Source: Symsagittifera roscoffensis (Eukaryota > Xenacoelomorpha > Acoela > Convolutidae). Taken from it: DNA of 64,000 nucleotides. Numbering within the stretch: the first letter of the stretch is position 1; every line of letters starts with the position of its first letter. Below the pieces are notes generated by a model. It saw only the letters and a program-made list of their open reading frames with translations. It did not search any database and was not told where the DNA came from. Positions 33,001 to 48,000 of this stretch are shown in pieces. The stretch spans positions 49,955,467 to 50,019,466 of the forward strand of contig NC_087070.1 in assembly GCF_963678635.1 (NCBI RefSeq). Reading direction: 5' to 3'. The translations under genes were made by a program, and so were the position numbers.

Positions 33001-36000
33001 TGTTATTCGTTGGTACAGTTTGTCTTTCTTTCATCAAAATGAATGAACTGAAATTAAAAGGACAAATCATAAAAAAAAATCAAAGTTGAACGTGAAATTT
33101 CAAGACTTTCCTGAAAAAAAAAATATTCACGACCTATATAAGAGTCTTCATTACGTTCATCTAATCTTTAAAACTGACAGGAAATTTTTACAAGGAAAAT
33201 TTGTTTTTAAGTTTATTTTGAGAAATCATTTGTCGTAACATTCTGAACTTGTTGCACAGCAACCGGCTATCTTTGTTATATTATGCGACAAGATAGTGTC
33301 GTCTCTCCTTACCCATCTTCATGGCGATCTCTCCTATGGCCCAGGTGGCGTTGTTGCAGACGGAGATCAGCTCAGGCACTAGATTTTCACTCAGAACAGG
33401 CATCACTTCATCCATGTGGGGTTGAACTATGTGGAAGCAGGCCTTGGTCAGGTCTCCCAGAAGGGCAAAAGAACTCTGCCGCACCTATATCATAACCAAA
33501 AATGCTATATCCACATTTAACAACTATTATCCACAGTGGAAAGGACTATTCGGCTATTTAGGGAGACCCACCGCTGCACTAATTTATAATATTATACCCT
33601 GGTTAAAGCATTCTAGCATTTTAGGTTGTTTTTCTTTGTGTATTTATTTCACTAGAGTCTAGCTGCGGACCAACTATGGCCAGACCAATTGTCTTCAAGC
33701 ACGGCTATTTTAACCTCTGGTTGTACATCTCGCATGCACTGGAGCAGCAGTGGCATCATGTCTGTCGTGGACGTGGGGGATGAATCCAGCAGTCCCCCTA
33801 TATTCACGCCTCCCAGTCCCTCTACCACACTACTCATCAGGTCAATCGCAACCACCATGAAGTCCTTGTCCGGCTCCTCCGCCCCCGAGGGGTCCATGCG
33901 ATGCATCTAAAGATACAAGTGACATATCATCAATCATGTTAAATGAATTCATTTTATTATTTATGGAAAGAGACCTTTACTGTAAAACTCATTATTGACA
34001 ATATCGTAATGGTTTTAAACAGAGCCAACATACAGTAGAAAAAGAGTCAATGGACACAAGGAAACAAAAAACTGACTTCTTTTTTGGAAAACATTCAAAT
34101 TTCATTGAAAAAACATATGGCTTTCAAGATCCTTGAATTTCAAGATCAATTTATGATTGGAACTTTATAAATTAAATTAACCCAATTTGAGAAATCTGGA
34201 GTGATTAGTAAAGTTTTTAATCCGCTGGAAATCTAACAATTAAATACCACTTTTGAAACTAGAAATCGTTCACGTTTTTTTGCTCCATTTGCACGTTCGA
34301 ATTTGGAGAGTACTATTTACGTCACTTTAAGCAAATGCACTTCAATTGAACTCAAAAAGTGCACATATACCTAAAGGCATTCAGAAATGAATTAACCTGT
34401 GTGAATGAACTTGTGGTTATTAGAGCATTTTAGGCATTTCCAGACTTATCCTGAAAAAAGTAAGCAAGGATAGCCGGTCACTGCAAATAGCACAGAATGT
34501 TCCGACGATAGTCTTGACAAAAACACAAAATTTTTTCAAATTAAGGTAGTTTTTTTTCTGTGTGGTGTAATAGAAAGATATAAACGAAAAGATAGAAATT
34601 AGGCATATTAGGCAGTCATAGTCGAGACTAATTGGAAAAAACTTTTTGACACAGGCGAAGTTGCACTTCGCATACACAAGCAAAAATATGACCGATAACG
34701 CTACTGGGAAAAACTGATTGAGTAAAACTTTGAGTCTACAAAATAAGCAGTACCAGTCAATTTGAAAACAAAAGAAAATTACCAACTAACATGCCTCAAT
34801 TTATAGAGCAGGCTATGGAGCAGTAATAACATGAAAAAAATAAATGTAATAAAACAAATCGATTTTTTTTAAATTTGAGATTTTTGTAAAAATCATCCCC
34901 CCACACGCCATATTAAGTACAAATAAATACATTTCGCTCCTAGTTATATTTTGATTGTGGCAAATAAGCTTCCTTCAACCAATTTGGAACGACTTTGATG
35001 ACAGATTAAATCTCCGGTTACGTGTTAATAGCGCCTAATATATCGCGCATTAATTGTCCCAAATTGCCCATAATTTTACGTAAAATGATCACAGGTGAAA
35101 TATCTTTCCAAATCTAAGCTCAGGACAACAATACTTTTTGAAGGATTTTTTAAAGTCTCGTCAAGATGGCTAGTTAAAAAATTCGAAATTTGTCTGAAGA
35201 AAAAACCACCCCGAGCACAAACATTCAATTACTTTCGTTACAAAAGTCAGAACAAAAATAGTCTGTGTTAATATCCTTAGCACTGGCTGTACTTAATAGC
35301 TGGTTATTGATCAAAATGAACACATTTATCGCAACAATATTTGCGTCGCAATAATATTTGCGACTTAGGTTGGAAAAAAAATAGTTCATACTATAACACC
35401 AGCTTTGCTTGAGTAAAGAAAAAGAATAAAAATGAAAAAAAAAAAATGTAAAAAAAATGAAATTTTTCTAAATTTTTTGCAGAACTTTTTTGATTCCCAA
35501 AGTGGTTTTCACGGCTTACCTTTGTAAGCCTGCGCGCTGACTGACCTTATGAGCTGGAAACTAGACCAAAAATCAAAAACTTCAAACCGGTTTTTCTCAA
35601 AACTGAGAAAAAACTTTCAAATTTTTTAATGTCGCTCGAATTACGACTAAAAGGGCTTTTATATGATATATAAATCGACCCATTTTGCTGATAGTTTTCG
35701 GTACCTTATTTTGCGTGGAAAACCAAAAGAAAAATACAACGATAGCCGGTTACTGAGCAAGTAACACAGAATGTTCCGACCATTGTCTTAAACAAAAAAA
35801 AGTTTTTTTTTTAAATTAGGGTTGTTTTTTATTCTGCGTGGTGTGCTAAAAAAAGATTTGAACGAAAAAAAAACTAGAACTCAGGCATATTCGACATTCA
35901 TAGCAAAGTAGGCCAATCGGGAAACAGTTTTTGTAGAAAAATGACTAGAAAAACGAAAAAAAAATCGTTAAATTAAGCATAAATAAGCTTTGTAAGCCTG

Positions 36001-39000
36001 GCTCAGCCTAACCTTATTGGCTGGAAATGATCAACTTTTTACCAACTAACATGCCTCAATTTATAGAGCAGGCTATGGAGCAGTAATAACATGAAAAAAA
36101 TAAATGTAATAAAAAAAAACGATTTTTTTTAAATTTGAGATTTTTGTAAAAATCATCCCCCCACACGCCATATTAAGTACAAATAAATACATTTCGCTCC
36201 TAGTTACAATTTGATTGTGGCAAATAAGCTTCCTTCAACCAATTTGGAACGACTTCGATGACAGATTAAATCTCCGGTTACGTGTTAATAGCGCCTAATA
36301 TATCGCGCATTAATTGTCCCAAATTGCCCATAATTTTACGTAAAATGATCACAGGTGAAATATCTTTCCAAATCTAAGCCCAGGACAACAATACTTTTTG
36401 AAGGATTTTTAAAAATCTTGTCAAGATGGCTAGTTAAAAATTCGAAATTTGTCGAAGAAAAAACCACCCCGAGCACAAACATTCAATTACTTTCGTTACA
36501 AAAGTCAGAACAATAATAGTCTGTGTTAATATCCTTAGCACTGGCTGTACTTAATAGCTGGTTATTGATCAAAATGAACACATTTATCGCAACAATATTT
36601 GCGTCGCAACAATATTTGCGACTTAGGTTGGAAAAAAATAGTTCATACTATAACACCAGCTTTGCTTGAGTAAAGAAAAAGACTAAAAATAATGAAAAAA
36701 AAAATTGTAAGAAAAATGAAATTTTTCTAAATTTTTGCAGAACCTTTTTAATTTTTTGATTCCCAAAATGGTTTTCACGGCTTACCTTTGTAAGCCTGCG
36801 CGCTGACTGACCTTATGAGCTGGAAATTAGACCAAAAAATCAAAAACTTCAAACCGGTTTTTCTCGAATTACGACTAAAAGGGCTTTCATATGATATATA
36901 AATCGACCCATTTTGCGGATTTTTCGGTACCTTATTTTGCGTGGAAAACCAAAATAAAAAAACAAGGATAGCCGGTTACTGAGCAAGTAACACAGAATGT
37001 TCCGACCATTGTCTTAAACAATAAAAAAAAGTTTTTTTTTAAAATTAGGGTTGTCTTTTATTCTGCGTGGTGTGCTAAAAAAAGATTTGAACAAAAAAAA
37101 CTAGAATTCAGGCATATTCGACATTCATAGCAAAGTAGGCCAATCGGGAAACAGTTTTTGTAGAAAAATGACTAGAAAAACGAAAAAAAATCGTTAAATT
37201 AAGCATAAATAAGCTTTGTAAGCCTGGCTCAGCCTAACCTTATTGGCTGGAAATGATTAGCTTATTACCAACTAACATGCCTCAATTTATAGAGCAGGCT
37301 ATGGAGCAGTAATAACATGAAAAAAATAAATGCAATAAAAAAAACGATTTTTTTTAAATTTGAGATTTTTGTAAAAATCATCCCCCCACACGCCATATTA
37401 AGTACAAATAAATACATTTCGCTCCTAGTTACATTTTGATTGTGGCAATTAAGCTTCCTTCAACCAATTTGGAACGACTTCGATGACAGATTAAATCTCC
37501 GGTTACGTGTTAATAGCGCCTAATATATCGCGCATTAATTGTCCCAAATTGCCCATAATTTTACGTAAAATGATCACAGGTGAAATATCTTTCCAAATCT
37601 AAGCCCAGGACAACAATACTTTTTGAAGGATTTTTAAAAATCTCGTCAAGATGGCTAGTTAAAAAATTCGAAATTTGTCGAAGAAAAAACCACCCCGAGC
37701 ACAAACATTCAATTACTTTCGTTACAAAAGTCAGAACAATAATAGTCTGTGTTAATATCCTTAGCACTGGCTGTACTTAATAGCTGGTTATTGATCAAAA
37801 TGAACACATTTATCGCAACAATATTTGCGACTTAGGTTGGAAAAAAATAGTTCATACTATAACACCAGCTTTGCTTGAGTAAAGAAAAAGACTATAATGA
37901 AAAAAAAAAATTGTAAGAAAAATGAAATTTTTCTAAATTTTTTGCAGAACCTTTTTGATTTTTTGATTCCCAAAATGGTTTTCACGGCTTACCTTTGTAA
38001 GCCTGCGCGTTGACTGACCTTATGAGCTGGAAATTAGACCAAAAAATCAAAAACTTCAAACCGGTTTTTCTCGAATTACGACTAAAAGGGCTTTTATATG
38101 ATATATAAATCGACCCATTTTGCTGATTTTTCGGTACCTTATTTTGCGTGGAAAACCAAAAGAAAAAAACAAGGATAGCCGGTTACTGAGCAAGTAACAC
38201 AGAATGTTCCGACCATTGTCTTAAACAATAAAAAAAGTTTTTTTTTTAAACTAGGGTTGTCTTTTATTCTGCGTGGTGTGCTAAAAAAAGATTTGAACGA
38301 AAAAAAAACTAGAATTCAGGCATATTCGACATTCATAGCAAAGTAGGCCAATCGGGAAACAGTTTTTGTAGAAAAATGACTAGAAAAACGAAAAAAAAAA
38401 TCGTTAAATTAAGCATAAATAAGCTTTGTAAGCCTAACCTTATTAGCTGGAAATTATTAGCTTATTAGCTTGAAATTAGATTAAATAAAATTTCAAACTG
38501 GTTTTTCTCGACACTGAGAAAAATTTCAAACTTTAAATGTCGTTCAGAGCATGCAAAAAACCTCCACTGTTGTCTATTTTTAGCACATCATTTATTGTTA
38601 ATCAACAACCTTTGAAAAAAACTTGAAAGCAACATGGAAATACTCTCTACTTCACAAAAATCGAAAAATAAATTAAGCACAGAAATGAAAAAAAATCACG
38701 ACTGAAAGGGCTTTTATATGATATATCACTCGAACGATGATTAATTTCGGTAACTGATTTTTCGTGGAAAACAAAACAAAGAAAAAACTTAAACACACCC
38801 TTGTACTAAGTTCCTCCGCATTTTTCAAATGGCCGCAACAATCACCAGGACCTATACAAGAGTATGAACTACATTAATCGCTTCTTACTAATTCAACTCA
38901 CCGATTCCTGTTGGAGATTTCTTTCTACCAAATTTTTACATCTTGCGAACACTGGCTGTGCATAGGGAATGAACCCGGCCTGGAGTGCTGTGGCAACTGA

Positions 39001-42000
39001 TGAAAGACACTCTAGGAGTGGGAAGAGACCCTTGTCATCGTCACGCAGTGCGTTCCACTTCTCGATCAGAGGCGGCATCAACAGTTCAATGAACTCGGGT
39101 TTGTTTAGATGTGTTCCCACGGCGTCTGCAAAGTAAGTAAATGACATTATAATAAGCACTTTTATAAAATAAAACTTTACAATTCCTATAGGTATGTTTT
39201 ACATCTCAAGCAAAATATGCAGGCTGTTTTTTCCACGCCCCAATGAAACTTTTGAAAACTTTCATTGCTGCTGGAATCACATCTGAAAGGATTTTAATAT
39301 GTTATACCAATTCTGAAGTTTATTGATGATCCACAAGTTCGAGCGACAAAAAAAACTCGAATTCAAAGTACTTCCACGCCTACGCTAATCGGAACAATTA
39401 TGAAAATTGCCAAAAAATGGATTTTACATACCATTCAAATTGAAATATTTGTCGCAGTTCACAACTGCAATGAATTACTGCATCATAATGAGTAGTCTTA
39501 CATCCCCGATTATGAAGATTTAAAATATTTCGACTGTGTGCAATTCATTGTGAAAAAAGCTTTCGCTTATTATTTTTTCAAACCTGCGAGTGTTCCGATG
39601 GCGTCGTAGAGGAGGAGGAGGTTGTTGGCCTGGTACTTTTTGAAGGCGTACACCAGAGTGTCCAAAATGAAGGGCAAATAGGGCACCAGTTCAGTTCTTG
39701 CATCCTCCTCCAGAGTCGCAAATGCACTAAAAATCACAATTAAAATCTATGCATTTTAACAACATCTTATCTTTTACATTGACTTATCATGATGAGTATA
39801 GTATGTATGATTGAGAGAATAAATAAATTAAGTACTTGTCCATGATTCTTCTCTTTCTGACAATTTTTTTCTCGGTTGTCTTTTTTGTATGCAGAATTAT
39901 TACCCCTCCTAATTTAAACATTGCCTATTATTGTTATAATCTAAGCCATGTCAAATGCGAGGACATAAAACGCTACAAAAACCAAATGGGCTAAGTGTGC
40001 TACGTGCAAAAGTGTCTGTTCTTGCATGTGGTGGTCTGTACTTATAGTACCGTGGTCACATGTTAAGAAATGTGGTCGCCGAATCACACGACAAAAAAAA
40101 CTAGTGAGACCTGCATGCTGCCTTCTGCACACGTTTGTTCGCATCTAGAATCTTCCTCAGCAGAGCAGACATTAAGGGCTGGAGACAGTGGTCGTGTGGT
40201 TGTTGCATCACCCACTGAGTGTAGCGAGACAGAGTCCAACACGTTATACTCCTCACCAGCGCCTTCTTAGAATTCAACGCCTGAAACGACAAAATTTTTT
40301 GAACCCAAAAAAAGGTGGCTAAATAGCTTCACCGTCGAAATCTCGACAGCATCTCTACACTACATTCGGCTGCATACTCATTTTCAAAACCAACGAGACA
40401 TTTACCTCAAGTATACTATTAAAATATCACACAGAGGCGAAGCAGATCTTCGCACAACTTGCGATACAACAAAAGCGTACTATTGCAAGCTACTAAATGG
40501 TCAGTGACAAGGAAATAACTAAGTGGAAAAAAATGGAAATGCCAAAAATTCGATCACAGAAAAAGCAGATGAGAAACACAGCCACTAGCAATAAGCACGC
40601 TTTTAGTATTTCCGAGCGTTTACTAAGCCAGCAAAACGTGGTTAGACGTTAATTGATCCGAAACAAAAATAGCAAAGGAAATTCGAACATTTTTTTTTTA
40701 ATACGAAAAATTCAACCTCTGAAAAACACAGACGACAAAAAGAGCAACTGGCATGAAAAAAGCTATAAATATTTTTTAAGCGTTCACTAAGCCAAAAATT
40801 CGTTTTTAGACGCCAATTAATCCGAAAACAAAACATGTCAGAGGAAATTGTTCTCATAAAAAACATTGAGCGATTAAAAAGTTTGAACTTTTAACCTTTA
40901 TACAACCAGCCGAGCTGATTTATTAAGAACATGAAGAATCACTTTTATCCTTATACGGATGCACAATAAGTTCACCAATCGGAAAAACAGGAGCCGAAAT
41001 AATTTAATACCGACAAAACAAGAGCCGATATCATTTAGGCCGAAAAAAAACTTCGAAGCGAAAAACCAAAAAACCGGAAAAAATACAAGTCAGGTAGAGT
41101 AATTTTGAAAAACTAATGGACTTACAGCGCAAAAAAAATGCGAGGTGGCAACTAAGCAGACAAACTATAACCCGACTAATCAATATTTCCCGGAAATAAA
41201 ATTTAAATTTGAGACTGAAAAAAGACGTCCGGCCCGGACTCAAACCCCAGGCCTTCAATTTCAAAGTCCACTGCATTACCTCCAGACCACGTGCGATGAT
41301 AAAGCAGCATCAATTTCAATTATAAATCTGTAAGAAAAGTTGTTAAGGGGGGAGTATGGTTACCGGTTACAAAAAAAATGCTCTCGCAAAGGTAGAAATA
41401 ACAAATTACATGAAAGAATCATAAAACACTTTCAGTTACAAAAAATATCTTACACAAGAAATGTAAAAAAAACGTCGCAACTAATCCGACAAACAAAAAG
41501 CAGACAACCCGTAGGCCGATCATCTTTTGATATTAAATAGTTTAGGTTAAACAAGCACGTGCTGACCGGATTCGAGCGTAGTCCCATAAACGTCACCTAG
41601 TACCTTTCGTACTGTAGTTAAAATTGAAATTTCGAGCATGTTTGCTTGCTGCGGAATTGAATGCTGCAGAAATGATTCAGTGATTTTGTTAACCTAGTTG
41701 TTAACTAAAAAAAAGTATATTCGTTTGATAACGCTTGCTAAAAGCGTAAAAAACAGTAGAAATTGTTGTTGTTTTTAGTCGGAGGGGTGCAAGTCTTTTA
41801 TGATTGGCGCTTTTTTCATAAACTTAACCCAATTTAAGAAAACCGATTCATTGATAAGTATTGATTGGGACTTCCATAAAGAAAACTGAGAATTATATTC
41901 ACTTTCGAACTAAGTAATTCACGTTTCTTAGCGCAGTTTTTGTAATCGGAGAGAGTTATTCGCCTTCTTTAGACCAAATGAATCAAAAGTCAACCACGAC

Positions 42001-45000
42001 GATCGGTAATCAACCAGAAACAATATATCGATCATTGCAAGGGTCATATCACAGCTGCCTATTTTAGAAAACAATGAGAAACCAATCTAAAACTTTTTAA
42101 GAACGAGGATAACCGGTTCGGCGCAAGTAGCACAGAAAGCTACGACCTCAACATTGAGAAAAAAAACTAGAAAACTTTTTCAAAATGCGCGTTTTTTCCT
42201 ACACTTTGTGATGAAAAGTCATAATTTGATAGAAATAATAGCGCAGAGGCGAAGTTGCACTTCGCATACACATGCAAAAATATGACCGATAACGCTACTG
42301 GGAAAAATTGAATGGGTAAAACTTTGAGTCTACAAAATTTCAAAAGTGACGCACGCCAATTATGAGTCTACATAATTAATAAGTTAAGCAAGCCAATTAT
42401 GACGCATTAGCAGTACCAGTCAATTTGAAAAAATAACTTACCAACTAACATGCCTCAATTTATAGAGCGGACGCAGTACACGAAAAATTTCATTAAAATG
42501 ATCCGACCCTCCAAGGTTCGAACCCTCTTATTTTACTGCTGGTCTCCTTCCCTACCTCTACGCTACAGATCCATGATGCCTTGAAGCTAAAGTGCTATTT
42601 GTAATATAATAGTCTGTGTTAATATCCTTAGCATTGGCTGTACTTAATAGCTGGATCAAAATGAACACTTTCAAAATGAACACATTTTGTCGCAACAATT
42701 GCATCGCAACAATATTAAAAGTTAAAAAAAAGTTTATACTACAATACAAGCTATGCTTGTATAAATAAGGCGTAATGGACAACATATTTCAAAAATAAAA
42801 GGAAAAAGTTCTAAAAATTTTATGTTTTTTATTATCAAAAATTTGCTGAAAAGAACGTCAAAATCTAGTTTTCTTAGAGTAAAACTAAAATTTCACGGTT
42901 CAATTTGAACTATGAGCCATAAATTATACGCCTATTTTGAGCATGCTTTCTCGCTTTAATGGCTTAAAATTAGACTGAAAAATGAAAATTTTCAAACTGG
43001 TTTTTCTGGACACTGAGAAAACTTTTTGGAAATTTTATATGTCGTCCGAATCACGTCAAAAAGGGCTTCAACATGTTATATTACACGGCCTCTTTCCTCT
43101 AATGATTTCCGTTGAAAAACTAAAACACCCGAAGACAAAGTTTTTCCCCGAATTCAGTTTTTTCCTTTCTGAGCAGCATTTCTGAGCGTGATCTGAGCAG
43201 ATTCAATCAAAGTTTGCTAGAACTTTTAGTGAAGTGTTTATTGACTGCAGTTATATTTGCAAAATTAATGACAAAATAATAACTAATTTGTTTTCAGAAA
43301 AATTTTAAAAAGATAACAACTCTTAGTGCTGAAGAAGCGCTGAACTTAGCTTAAAAAACTTGTTTTCCACAGTTAAAAACAAAATATTTATAGCTCAACT
43401 AAGGCTGTTTAGGTCGCTCAAAACTAAGCTGTTTGAACTCAATCTGTTCAAAAAACAAAATTTGCAAGAAAATATGTTGCAAAATATGTCGCTATTTAAA
43501 AAACAAAAGTTTCACAAAATGGCAACAAAATATTCCAATTACGTTTGAAAAAGTGGACTCGTATACAGCACAAGCGTAGCTTGTGTAAGCATCAGTCGAA
43601 CACTAAACTTACATTTAAAAACTTCTGCATTTGAATTTCTTCAACTGTTAACCCCAGCAGTAGTTAACTTATACCCGGTTTGAGCTTTACAAAATAGCTT
43701 GAGAACATACAAAAACTAAAACTCACTAACCTGTATTAGAAATGGGATGAGATCTGGGAGGTGTGGGATCATGCCCTTCATGCACCCTTCAGCTATAGCA
43801 CCCAGCGCGAGAATGGCCACTTCAATCTCCTCCCACTCTTCAGACTGGAGTTTAGAGGTCAGAATAGGCAAAAGGGTCTCCAGAATATCTTCATGGAATA
43901 CATTAGACAACACGTCCAGACCTAGAAAGCAATTAGAAACACGCATGAATAATAACTACTCTGAACCATTCATGACTTGCATCGTCTTGAAGTGACAAAA
44001 CAAACCGTAAAATTCACTTAAAATGCAGAACAACAGTTTCAAGTAAAGAATTAGCGCAAATTTTGCTTCTTAAAAATGAGCAGAAAATGTGTTCGCGTCA
44101 CCTGCGGCTGAGCACTTGCGGAGGTTCCAATTAGAGAGAGTGTCTTCGTCGTCCTGGTCACCCAGACCCCCTCCGAGCATGGGACTCCCAATGTCTTCAT
44201 CATCATCCGAACCATTCGCACCATCACCACATGCTGTCACTTTTCCTGCGCAAAATCACGTGATATACAGGGAAAAAAAACGGATTTCAACTAATAATCA
44301 TAATAAACTCGGGATATTATTACCGGATGTGTTGGACATTTTGGAAAAGTGGAATCTGGGCTTGATGTCTTTTTCCAGGTCGGGTATATGCTGATCTTCC
44401 TCCAAATCTCCCTTGAGAAGGATCACATCTATCTCAGAGTAGCGCATGCACTGCACAAGCACCGGGATCAGTCTAACAACAAAATAAATTAAAATAAGTA
44501 AGTCATTATTACACTATGCGCTGTCAAGTGTAATTTTTCAAGTTTGATTTTACAAAAGAAATCTTTAATGCAGTTAAATTTGAAACGTATCTAATACATG
44601 TATTTCGAAAATCATGGTTATCAATTAGATTTTCGAAATTTTGTTTCCCACACTAATTTTCAGTTTCTGTTTCGAGCGACTGCTGAAATTTCAACAGCTC
44701 CTCCTGTGACATTCAGAAACACTCAATATAAATTATATAGAAAGTAGTAAAGCGTTGCAGCAGACCAAATAGATTTTAAAAAAAAATAGGCAAAACTTCA
44801 GTTTTGAACATGTCAAAGTTAGATTTTCAGACTAAATTTATAAGGCAACTTCACATGAAAAGTCAAACTTGCATGCAAGATTTATTTAACATTGGCAGAT
44901 CTCTTCTTAATTAAAGCTGTTGGTTCCAACTGTCTGCAGCATAAAACACTGAAGTTATATTCAATAAGTATTTATACAGCCATATTTTCTAACATATAGT

Positions 45001-48000
45001 ATTTGTACTAACATATATGAGCTATAACGTTTAATACGCATTGCGTTGCTTGTAGAAAAAATAACTTTTAATTTCAACAGCAGAAAAACTTCAGTTGGTT
45101 TGAAACTGTTTTTATTTTGAACCCAATATGAATGCTCGCAAGAAAAATTTCAGTTGGTTTGAAACTGTTTTAATTTGAACCCAATATGAATCCTTTTCAA
45201 CAGCTAACACAGTAAGTTTAACTGCGCATATAGGAGGGGAAACTGCACAGATTACGCTACCCGAACTGAGTCTTTATGCGTTTTCAAAAATTAGTTAAGC
45301 GACATTGAACTGACATACGCAGATTTCAGACGCCCCGGATGGCTGAATGGATTTGAATTTAAACACAGAGGCGAAGCTTCGCTTCACAAACACTTGCGAG
45401 ATTACGAAAAAGCAGCTTTAGTGCAGTAAAAAAAACCTTGAATTAGTAAAAATTTGTCAAAGTCAGAGATTCGTACCTGCGACCTAGAGATTACACAGAG
45501 ACGAAGCGGAGCTTCGCATCACTTTCGATACAATACAAACATAAAAAAAAAATTTAATGTTGAAAAAAACTAGGTGAACCAAAATTTTCGTATGTCTACA
45601 TAAAAACAACTAAGGGCCCAGCAAAAGCTGGAGGTATGTGTTTGATATTGAATGAATTTGCTATACTGATGCGGCACGAAAAAATGTGATTTCAAATATT
45701 GACTTTTCCCGAAACCTTAGTTGATTCTCTACTACAACAAATGAGAGGAGTGAAAAATTTTGAGATAATCAATTTTCCCAAGGAGATAACATTTCTCCAT
45801 CAAAAATTTAATGAACCGGCGCTTCTGCAGGAACCATTATCGCAACCCGTTCTTTCAGTTGAACTTTTCATCTCAGATTTGATTGTGCAAATTTTAAGAA
45901 AATTCAATAAGTTTCTAAAAAAACGGTCAAAAAGATTTCCTAAATCCATGAATTTTTCCTACAAAGAACAGGTTGTGGCCACTTAAGCAAAGAAGATCCC
46001 TAAAACTGGATTTCTCGATTGAACACAACCTAAAAATTGGCACGCTAGTTTTCGCGTAAAGTCGAAAAGTTTGCAAAAAAATGTCAAAGTTTCAAAACTT
46101 CGACTTAATGGAAGGCCATAACTTTTTTTGTTAAACAAACTGTGTATTTCCAGTTAAAAAGGTAGGCTTTGAACAACATGTTGTTTCGATTAAATCTATG
46201 ATATCGGAATTGGCAGGATAGTTAGCGAGAAAGGTCCAAAAAACGGTCAAAAATCGAAGTTTTGATTTTTTCGAGAGCCATATATTTTGGTGCCGAAAAA
46301 TTTGGAGGTAGTCTCAAACAAATAAGTTTCCCACAAATCGCTCTGTGAATTAAGCCCAAAATCTCAAATATGGCAGTGTAATTTTCGAGAATAATCAAAA
46401 AGTTTACAAAACAGTCAAAAAATCAACTTTATCTTTTGTTTGGGCGCAGCCGCTCATGTAGGAAGCTTTTCGAAACCGTTCTATCCAATGAAAGTAAAAT
46501 CTCATATTTAAGATTTATGTTTTTCGAGAAAATGAAAAAATTCAAAAACATTTGTCAAATATTCCCCACAGACTTTTTGAAGGCTGTAGACAGAGGGGGT
46601 CAAGTAAAACGAGAGTCTAGGGGAGTATACAGACTCGCAGGGGACTAGGCGGTTTTTCAATTGATACTCCTTTTTGAAAATCAATAGAAGTTTCCGCGAA
46701 AAACTAAAATTTTTCCAATGAATTTGGAAATAATTTTCAATTGTAAAAAAAAACTCAACCAGCCAATAGGTAAACACACAATCAACAGAGTAAGTGCGGG
46801 GAGGGAAATATTCAATTTGTGTTTCCCTTGAAACAAACTACAATTAGCTCATTGAGCCGATAAAATTGGTCCGAAGAATTTTTTTAAGCGAAACAAAAGC
46901 AAACAAAGAAGGAAAAATAAAGTCAAGGTAAGTAAAAGACAGAAGCGAAGTTGCACTTCGCATACACAAGCAAAAATATGACCGATAACGCTACTGGGAA
47001 AAACTGATTGAGTAAAATTTTGAGTCTACAAAATTTCTTAAGTGACGCACGCCAATTACGACGCATTAGCAGTACCAGTCACTTTGATAAAAAAAATCTA
47101 CCGACTAACAGGCCTCAATTTATACAGCAGTCTACTGAGGAGTAATAACATGAAAAAAAAAGTAAATGCAATTTAAAAAAATGAAAATTTTTATTTTGAG
47201 ATTTTTTGCGAAAATCATCACCCCAAACGCCATATTAAGTACAAAGTGATAAATTTCGCTCCTAGTAACAAACCAATTATGGCAAATAAGCTTCCTTTAA
47301 CCAATTTGGAACAATTTCTATGACGGAGTAAATCTCCGCTTACGTGTTAATAGAGCGAAATATATCGCGCGTTAATTGTCCCAAATTGGCAAAAATGGCA
47401 TTTTTTAACCCCCATAACTTTACGAGCACAAATATTCCGCCACTTTCGTTACGAAAGCCGGAACAATAATTGTCTGTGTTAATATCCTTAGAATTGTATG
47501 TATTAATATCCCTAGAATTGGCTGTACTAAATAGCTGGTTATTGATCAAAATGAACACTTTCAAACTGAACACATTTTATCGCAATATTTGCGACTTAGG
47601 CTGGGAAAAAAAGATAGTCCACACTATAGCACAAGCAATGCTTGCGTAACTACAATTTGTAGGAGTAAATCACAAACTAAAACCAAAAAATGCGCGCAGC
47701 AAAAAGAAAACAAAGATTTCAAGATATGACAACTACGCCGACAACAGATAAGCAGAAAAATAATTGGCCGACAATTTTATTCGAACCCAGGACCTTTGCC
47801 GTACCAGGCATATTCGTTGCCTGCAGGCTAAATTGACCGAAAACAGAGATCAGATGCTATGAAATTTCCAATGCTTAAGTGAAATTTCCAAATAAATGAA
47901 CACTTTTATTTTAATGAACACTTTTAATTGCGAGTTAGACTAGAAAAAGAAGGTTCGTAATAATACACTCTGTTGATCGCAAGTGTAAATAGAGGAAGCA

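Noticed and set aside
34781-38460. CRISPR-like or satellite array
   Set aside because: Only three long units with no short spacer pattern, in an animal intron.
45699-45986. 95-residue plus-strand ORF in a transportin intron
   Set aside because: No recognisable domain, surrounded by repeats, opposite strand to the host gene; likely chance in AT-rich DNA, though a transposon relic cannot be excluded.
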